NCBI GenBank assembly: GCA_946539175.1
Contig: CAMNHH010000090.1
Coordinates: 1 to 9,331 of the forward strand
Length of the DNA stretch: 9,331 nucleotides
DNA from: an uncultured Clostridia bacterium
GTDB lineage: Bacteria; Bacillota; Clostridia; Oscillospirales; Oscillospiraceae
Direction of reading: 5' to 3'
The notes beneath the pieces were generated by a model that was given only the letters and a program-made list of their open reading frames with translations, made no database searches and was not told the DNA's origin. Positions 5,210 to 9,331 of the stretch are shown one piece after another (positions within the stretch are counted from its first letter, which is position 1; the number at the start of each line of letters is the position of its first letter). Position numbers and translations under genes: made by a program.

Positions 5210-6628
5210 CTATTGCCCGGAGTTTCCATAATCAGCGGCCTCCAGCAGGGCGCTCCGCTCGTTGGGCAGCCTGCCGGAGAGCACGTCCTCCAGAAGCCGG
5301 TCCAGGATCCTTCCGATCTCCGGGCCCCTGGGAACGCCCAGCGCCAGCAGCTCGTTCCCGCCGATCGCCAGATCCTTCAGACTGAAGGGGGCCTTCCGCG
5401 CCAGCAGCTCCCGGGCCAGGGCCCCGATCCGGTCGCAGGCGGCGGCCCGGCCCCGGTAGTCCGGGTGGTGGGCCAGAGCGTCCGCCCGCTTCAAATCCAG
5501 CAGCCGGAAAAAGTCCTCCTCCCCCAGCCGCCCGAGGAGCTTTTTGACCGCATGGTCCAAAGGCGCCGCGCTTCCGCCGTCGGCGCGGCAGTCCCCCGGA
5601 CTGTCGCGGCCCCCAGGCAGAGGCCCTTTTTCATCGGCCACCGGCGGGTCAATGGGATCGTCGTGGAGCTCCACCAGCTGGGTGACCCGGCGGACCGTGT
5701 CCTTGTCGAAGCGGAGGCGGGTCAGAATCTCCCGGACCATGGAAGCGCCGACCTTGGCGTGCCCGTAGAAATGGCCCCGGCCCTGCCGGTCCAGGGTGAA
5801 GCAGGCGGGCTTGGCCACGTCGTGGAGCAGGGCGGCCCAGCGGAGGAGCCGGTCCGGCGGCGCGGCCTCCACCGCGGCGGCGCTGTGCTCCAGCACGTCA
5901 TAGCAGTGGTATTTGCTCCGCTGATCCAGCCCCGCCATGGGGGCCAGCTCCGGCAGGGGCACCGCCAGGATGGGCCAGAAGGTCGTGATCACCCGGCGTG
6001 CGGCGGGGCCGCAGAGCAGCTTGGTCAGTTCCGCGGCAATCCGCTCCCGGCTCACCAGCTCCAGGGTCTGCCGCAGTGCCAGGGCCGCGGCGGCGGTGTC
6101 GGGATCAATGGCGAAATCCAGCTGGGCGGAAAAGCGCAGGGCCCGCAGGATGCGAAGGGCGTCCTCCCCGAAGCGCTGCTCCGGGTCCCCCACGCAGCGG
6201 ATGATCCCCTTTTCCAGGTCGGCCCGGCCCCCGAAGGGGTCCGCCAGCCCCCGAACCGGGCTCCAGGCCATGGCGTTTACCGTAAAGTCCCGGCGGGACA
6301 GGTCCTCCTCCAGGGAGGGGGTGAAGACCACCGCGTCCGGGTGCCGGTGGTCGGCGTAGCCGGACTCCCTGCGGAAGGTGGTGATCTCCAGGGGCAGGTC
6401 ATCCAGCAGAACGGTGACGGTGCCGTGCTTCAGGCCCGTCTCGATGACGCGTTCCCCGGCGAAGACCGCCTCCGTCTGCTCCGGCAGGGCGGAGCTGGTG
6501 ATATCCCAGTCTCCGGGCGTCCGGCCCAGCAGGCTGTCCCGCACGCAGCCCCCCACCAGATAAGCGGCGTAACCCGCCGCCTCCAGCCGCGAAAGGGCCT
6601 CGCGGGCAGGATCGGGTACGCTTTTCAT
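5210..6628 (-). CDS. cca: CCA tRNA nucleotidyltransferase (class II polyA polymerase/CCA-adding family with HD domain)
   Basis: This enzyme adds or repairs the 3' CCA end of tRNAs in the cytoplasm. The 472-residue product has the class II nucleotidyltransferase head: YLVGGCVRDSLLG (23-35) with catalytic Asp40 and Asp42 in GDWDIT, RRDFTVNAMA (112-121), the RNA-binding linker GEDALRILRALRFSAQL (154-170) and SRERIAAEL (193-201). An HD-type domain follows (YDVLEHS, LLHDVAKP with His269-Asp270). A Gly/Pro/Asp-rich stretch at about residues 330-357 looks like an insertion relative to the usual HDDPI...VKKLLGRLGE join. GGAGG lies 4 nt before the ATG, and the ATG overlaps the upstream stop as ATGA, so translation is coupled. 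Exact nucleotide specificity (full CCA versus A-adding) cannot be decided from the sequence alone, but the HD domain and single copy here favour a full CCA enzyme. Confidence 0.95.
   Translation of the reverse strand: MKSVPDPAREALSRLEAAGYAAYLVGGCVRDSLLGRTPGDWDITSSALPEQTEAVFAGERVIETGLKHGTVTVLLDDLPLEITTFRRESGYADHRHPDAVVFTPSLEEDLSRRDFTVNAMAWSPVRGLADPFGGRADLEKGIIRCVGDPEQRFGEDALRILRALRFSAQLDFAIDPDTAAAALALRQTLELVSRERIAAELTKLLCGPAARRVITTFWPILAVPLPELAPMAGLDQRSKYHCYDVLEHSAAAVEAAPPDRLLRWAALLHDVAKPACFTLDRQGRGHFYGHAKVGASMVREILTRLRFDKDTVRRVTQLVELHDDPIDPPVADEKGPLPGGRDSPGDCRADGGSAAPLDHAVKKLLGRLGEEDFFRLLDLKRADALAHHPDYRGRAAACDRIGALARELLARKAPFSLKDLAIGGNELLALGVPRGPEIGRILDRLLEDVLSGRLPNERSALLEAADYGNSGQ
5584..5608. 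repeat. Palindrome inside cca encoding part of an insertion
   Basis: CAGTCC (5589-5594) and GGACTG (5598-5603) form a perfect 6-bp inverted repeat around CCC. It extends by 4 bp (5584-5587 with 5605-5608) after one mismatch (5588/5604). It encodes the RDSPGDCR portion of the low-complexity insertion in the CCA enzyme, at about residues 341-348, and is read in frame. Confidence 0.55.
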
Positions 6629-7914
6629 CGCTCCTCCAGGGCCGCGAGGCCCTTTGTCACCATCTCCTGCAAAGCGCGCAGGATGCCCAGCTTGGCATGA
6701 TACCAGGTGAGGCCCCCCTGGAAGTAGACCGCATAGGGGGGGCGGATGGGGCCGTCGGCGGAGAGCTCGATGGAGGAGCCCTGGACAAAGGCCCCCGCGG
6801 CCATGATGACCTCGTCGTCGTAGCCCGGCATGGCCCAGGGGATGGGCTCCACGTAGGAGTCCACCGGGGCCGCCGCCTGGATGCCCTTGCAGAAGGCCCG
6901 CATCCCGGCCTCGGAGCCCAGCTCCACCGCCTGGATGATGTCGTGTCGGGCCTCGCCGCTGCCGGGAATCACCCGGAAGCCCAGCCGCTCATAGATGGCC
7001 GCAGCGAAGATCGCCCCCTTCAGGGCGCCGGCCACCACCGTGGGAGCCAGGAAGAGGCCCTGGTAGAAGCTGGGCAGGATGCCCAGGTTGGCGCCCACCT
7101 CCTGGCCCAGGCCGGGGGCGGAGAGCCGATAGGCGCAGCGCTCCACGCAGGTCTTTTTGCCCACGATGTAGCCGCCGATGGGGGCCAGGCCCCCGCCGGG
7201 GTTCTTGATGAGGCTGCCCACGCAGAGATCGGCCCCCACCTGGGAGGGCTCCAGCTCCTCCACGAACTCGCCGTAGCAGTTGTCCACCATCACCAGCACC
7301 TCGGGCTTGAGGGCCTTGCAGAAGGCGATCAGTTCCCCGATCTGCTCCACGGAGAAGCTGGGCCGGGTGGCGTAGCCCTTGGAGCGCTGGATGGTAATCA
7401 GCTTGGTTTTGGGGCCGATGGCGGCCCGGATGCCCTCGTAGTCGAAGCTGCCGTCCGCCAGCAGATCCACCTGCCGGTAGCTGACCCCGTACTCCGCCAG
7501 GGAGCAGGGGGAGGGCCGGATGCCGATGACCTCCTGGAGGGTGTCGTAGGGGGCTCCCACGGGGGAGAGCAGCTCGTCCCCGGGCAGCAGATTGGCGGAG
7601 AGGGCCACGGTCAGAGCGTGGGTGCCGCAGGTGATCTGGGGCCGCACCAGGGCGGCCTCCGCCCCGAAGATGTGGGCGTAGACCTGCTCCAGTCGCTCCC
7701 GGCCCACGTCGTCGTAGCCGTAGCCGGTGGTGGCGGCAAAGCAGGCCGCGTCCACCCGGGCCTCCCGCATGGCCAGGATCACCTTGCCCTGGTTCAGCTC
7801 CGCCATTTCGTCGATTTGCGCAAAGCGGTCCTTCAGCTCCGCCAGGACCCTTTCCCCGAAGGCGTAAACCTGGGGGGAAATGCCGTTCTGTTGATAGGTT
7901 TCTGAAAGTGTCAT
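6625..7914 (-). CDS. PLP-dependent enzyme of the methionine gamma-lyase / aluminum resistance protein family
   Basis: This is a fold-type I pyridoxal phosphate enzyme of the family annotated as methionine gamma-lyase-like or 'aluminum resistance protein' in Firmicutes; the true substrate is not established. The 429-residue product shows GYGYDDVGRERLEQVYAHIFG (64-84), RPQITCGTHAL (91-101) in the cofactor phosphate-binding region, VMVDNCYGEF (208-217) with Asp211 placed to contact the pyridine nitrogen, and SLIKNPGGG (234-242), where Lys237 is the likely Schiff-base lysine. Both key residues are present, so the enzyme looks active. The frame opens upstream to 8019 through the inverted-repeat element. 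ATG 7914 is chosen because AAGAGGA lies about 10 nt before it and the family N terminus begins there. It overlaps cca by 4 bp, and it follows msrA, another gene concerned with methionine. Confidence 0.9.
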   Translation of the reverse strand: MTLSETYQQNGISPQVYAFGERVLAELKDRFAQIDEMAELNQGKVILAMREARVDAACFAATTGYGYDDVGRERLEQVYAHIFGAEAALVRPQITCGTHALTVALSANLLPGDELLSPVGAPYDTLQEVIGIRPSPCSLAEYGVSYRQVDLLADGSFDYEGIRAAIGPKTKLITIQRSKGYATRPSFSVEQIGELIAFCKALKPEVLVMVDNCYGEFVEELEPSQVGADLCVGSLIKNPGGGLAPIGGYIVGKKTCVERCAYRLSAPGLGQEVGANLGILPSFYQGLFLAPTVVAGALKGAIFAAAIYERLGFRVIPGSGEARHDIIQAVELGSEAGMRAFCKGIQAAAPVDSYVEPIPWAMPGYDDEVIMAAGAFVQGSSIELSADGPIRPPYAVYFQGGLTWYHAKLGILRALQEMVTKGLAALEER

Positions 7915-7957
7915 AGTATTCGTTCCTCTTGGAAAATCGGGATTTGTCGGGTTCTTC

Positions 7958-8030
7958 CGTAGGGGCCGATGCCCACATCGGCCCACCCTGCCGAACGAAG
8001 CAAGGGCCGATGTGGGCATCGGCCCCTACG
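7958..8030. repeat. Perfect 27-bp inverted repeat element between msrA and the PLP enzyme gene
   Basis: The arm at 7958-7984 is the exact reverse complement of 8004-8030, with a 19-nt spacer (7985-8003). Each arm is itself self-complementary: in the right arm GGGCCGATG pairs with CATCGGCCC around TGGG, and the left arm does likewise. The DNA can therefore form one long hairpin, two adjacent 9-bp hairpins, or a cruciform. No U-run follows on the minus strand, which argues against an intrinsic terminator. No target duplication is evident. It resembles dispersed palindromic (REP/MITE-like) elements. Confidence 0.85.
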
Positions 8031-8051
8031 AATATACGAATCCGTATTTGC

Positions 8052-8555
8052 TTATTGCTTCCGGTTCTTTACTTTCTGAATGAGGTCTCGGGGGATATGG
8101 CAGTAGCCGGTGGGGTTTTTGATGAGATAGTCCTGGTGGTAGTCCTCCGCTGGGAAGAACTGCTCCAGGGGCTTCAGCTCTATGGCCACGGGCTTCCCGA
8201 TCCGGCTCTCCAGCTCCTGCAGCCCGGTCCGGAGGACCGGCACCAGGGCCTCGTCCGTGTAGTAGATGCCGGTGCGGTACTGCTCCCCCACGTCGGGCCC
8301 CTGCCGGTTCACGGCGGTGGGATCGACGCACAGAAAATAGCAGTCCAGCAGCTCCCGGGTGGGCAGGACGCTCTCGTCGTAGACCAGCTCCACTGTCTCC
8401 GCGTGGCCGGTGTGGCGAAGCTTCACGTCCTCATAGCTGGGGTTCTCGGTGCGGCCGTTGGCGTAGCCCACCCGGGTGGAGATCACGCCGGGCAGCTGCC
8501 GCAGAAAATGCTGGGCGCCCCAAAAGCAGCCCGCGGCAAGGTACAGGGTCGTCAT
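8052..8555 (-). CDS. msrA: Peptide-methionine (S)-S-oxide reductase MsrA
   Basis: MsrA reduces the S epimer of methionine sulfoxide in proteins and free methionine, using a catalytic cysteine regenerated by thioredoxin. The 167-residue product has the active-site motif GCFWG (9-13, nucleophile Cys10), followed by the family motifs GYANGRTENPSYEDV (30-44), HTGHAETV (48-55), GPDVGEQYRTGIYY (86-99) and EDYHQDYL (137-144). The C-terminal NPTGYCHI contains Cys152, a likely resolving cysteine; Cys72 and Cys76 are also available. No MsrB domain is fused, and none is encoded nearby. The ATG at 8555 has an excellent AGAGGAGG 8 nt upstream. Length is typical for a stand-alone MsrA. Confidence 0.97.
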   Translation of the reverse strand: MTTLYLAAGCFWGAQHFLRQLPGVISTRVGYANGRTENPSYEDVKLRHTGHAETVELVYDESVLPTRELLDCYFLCVDPTAVNRQGPDVGEQYRTGIYYTDEALVPVLRTGLQELESRIGKPVAIELKPLEQFFPAEDYHQDYLIKNPTGYCHIPRDLIQKVKNRKQ

Positions 8556-8576
8556 GGTGAATGCCTCCTCTAATAG

Positions 8577-8582
8577 ATTATA
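8577..8582 (-). promoter_or_regulatory. Candidate -10 box for msrA
   Basis: A perfect TATAAT lies on the minus strand just upstream of the msrA Shine-Dalgarno, in a 72-nt gene-free gap. Transcription would start near 8570, immediately before AGAGGAGG, giving a very short leader. No good -35 hexamer is seen 16-18 bp upstream (best candidate TTTCAC at 15 bp), so activity is uncertain. Confidence 0.4.
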
Positions 8583-8627
8583 TGGGGTGTCTGGGCTGTG
8601 AAAGCGGGGTTTGTCGGGGGAAATGCC

Positions 8628-9254
8628 TCAGGCCTTCTCTCCCAGGCAGCGGAACAGACCGGCGTGAACGCCGACCAGCGGCAGACGCAGGAGGATGGGG
8701 TCCCCTATGCCGTCCAGGCCCAGGGTCAGCAGGCGCAGGGCCAGCCCGGCCATCAGCCAGAGCCAGAGCCGCCGGAGTCGGGGCAGGCGGACGCTCCGCC
8801 AGACCGCCGTGACGGCAGCCGCCAGAAAGCAGAGGGGCAGCAGCCGCAGCATGGGCCAGAAGCGGGGATCCTCCCCCCGCAGCAGGGCGGCGGCGGAGGC
8901 GGCGCAGGCCAGCATCCGGGCCAGGGCGCCTCCCACGGCGATCCAGAAGCTGAGCCCGTCCCGGATCTCTCCGCCGAAGCGCCTCTCCCAACAGAGATAC
9001 AGCAGCAGCCAGGCACCTGCGGACAGCAGCCCGTCCGCCAGCTCCCCGATCCCCCTCCAAACGCCGGGCAGAGCGGGGATCGGGGCCGACAGGAGCAGGG
9101 GCAGCAGATACGCGAGATCCGAGGCCGCAAACAGCCCCACGGCCCAGGCCGCCGCCTTTCCCGCAGGCCGGGTTTTCCCCAGCCGCAGCAGACAGACAAC
9201 GGCAAATACCAGCTCCGCCGTCAGGATGCCGGCGCTTACAGATTCAATCTTCAT
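8628..9254 (-). CDS. Uncharacterised multi-spanning membrane protein
   Basis: I do not recognise this family. The 208-residue product is rich in Leu, Ala and Arg, with about six membrane segments (roughly residues 8-25, 33-55, 73-93, 104-129, 137-156 and 163-183) joined by short basic loops such as RSVRLPRLRRL. No catalytic motif, signal-peptide cleavage site or conserved Cys/His pattern stands out. The ATG at 9254 overlaps the upstream gene's stop as ATGA. There is no convincing Shine-Dalgarno, so translation is probably coupled to that gene. A GTG at 9278 would add eight residues but has no better site. Coding is supported by the overlap and by sustained hydropathy over the whole length. 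It could be a small transporter-like or envelope protein, but no function is assigned. Confidence 0.7.
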   Translation of the reverse strand: MKIESVSAGILTAELVFAVVCLLRLGKTRPAGKAAAWAVGLFAASDLAYLLPLLLSAPIPALPGVWRGIGELADGLLSAGAWLLLYLCWERRFGGEIRDGLSFWIAVGGALARMLACAASAAALLRGEDPRFWPMLRLLPLCFLAAAVTAVWRSVRLPRLRRLWLWLMAGLALRLLTLGLDGIGDPILLRLPLVGVHAGLFRCLGEKA

Positions 9255-9331
9255 TTTTCGTTTTTCCGGGCCAGCCACTTCGCCAGGGCGTCCGCCATGG
9301 CGGGGTTGCTTTCACTCTTGTTCTCCTGCCG
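9251..9331 (-). CDS. C-terminal end of an unidentified gene, cut by window edge
   Basis: The last 26 codons and TGA of a frame open at the right edge read as a charged, probably helical tail ending ALAKWLARKNEK. The stop overlaps the start of the membrane protein gene by ATGA, the arrangement also seen between the PLP enzyme gene and cca, which supports real coding and a shared transcript. Too little is present to identify the product. Confidence 0.55.
   Translation of the reverse strand, partial: RQENKSESNPAMADALAKWLARKNEK

Noticed and set aside
4954..5229. Small minus-strand frames in the cca-U32 gap (4954-5229 and 4877-5092)
   Set aside because: No ribosome binding site or recognisable motif. 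The repeated Val-Glu-Asn / Trp-Lys strings come from the TGTGGAAAA repeats read as codons.
7915..8019. Upstream extension of the PLP enzyme start to 8019
   Set aside because: It would be encoded mostly by the inverted-repeat element, is unlike the family, and a ribosome binding site fits the ATG at 7914.
7958..8030. Rho-independent terminator of msrA
   Set aside because: The hairpin is strong, but no T-run follows either arm on the minus strand.
1..9331. tRNA, rRNA, CRISPR array, insertion sequence, known riboswitch class
   Set aside because: None of the characteristic sequence patterns was found on either strand by eye.

Overview
The window looks like chromosomal DNA of a high-GC member of the Firmicutes, class Clostridia, most likely an Oscillospiraceae-type gut anaerobe. 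This is inferred from the gene families, strong AGGAGG-type ribosome binding sites, GC-rich third codon positions, and the order maf-mreC-mreD-mrdA. No rRNA, tRNA, transposase, phage or CRISPR sequence was seen. Every supported gene lies on the minus strand, so transcription runs from high to low coordinates.

In transcription order, the right-hand block holds: the last 26 codons of an unidentified gene (9251-9331); an overlapping multi-spanning membrane protein of unknown function (8628-9254); msrA (8052-8555), with a likely promoter just upstream; a PLP enzyme of the methionine gamma-lyase / 'aluminum resistance' family (6625-7914); and a CCA-adding tRNA nucleotidyltransferase (5210-6628) that overlaps it by ATGA. 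Between msrA and the PLP enzyme sits a 73-bp element made of a perfect 27-bp inverted repeat.

A 377-nt gene-free interval (4833-5209) separates the two blocks. It carries a cluster of DnaA-box-like 9-mers (TTTTCCACA and variants), a perfect 10-bp inverted repeat around one pair of boxes, a possible weak terminator for the right block, and a strong extended -10 promoter firing into the left block.

The left block is an envelope-elongation operon: a long U32-family protein (2748-4832), maf (2004-2633), mreC (1131-1961), mreD (485-1021) and the start of class B penicillin-binding protein 2 (1-495, cut by the window edge). MreC, MreD and PBP2 belong to the Rod/elongasome machinery, and Maf is a house-cleaning nucleotide pyrophosphatase usually found beside mre genes. 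mreB and radC, common neighbours in this cluster, are absent here.

The most interesting signals lie between genes. They are the DnaA-box cluster upstream of the elongasome operon, a compact predicted RNA fold in the mreC-mreD gap that places the mreD Shine-Dalgarno in a hairpin loop, two palindromic repeat-like elements (2650-2734 and 7958-8030), and a palindrome-encoded insertion in the CCA enzyme. All structures were folded by eye; homology and conservation could not be tested.
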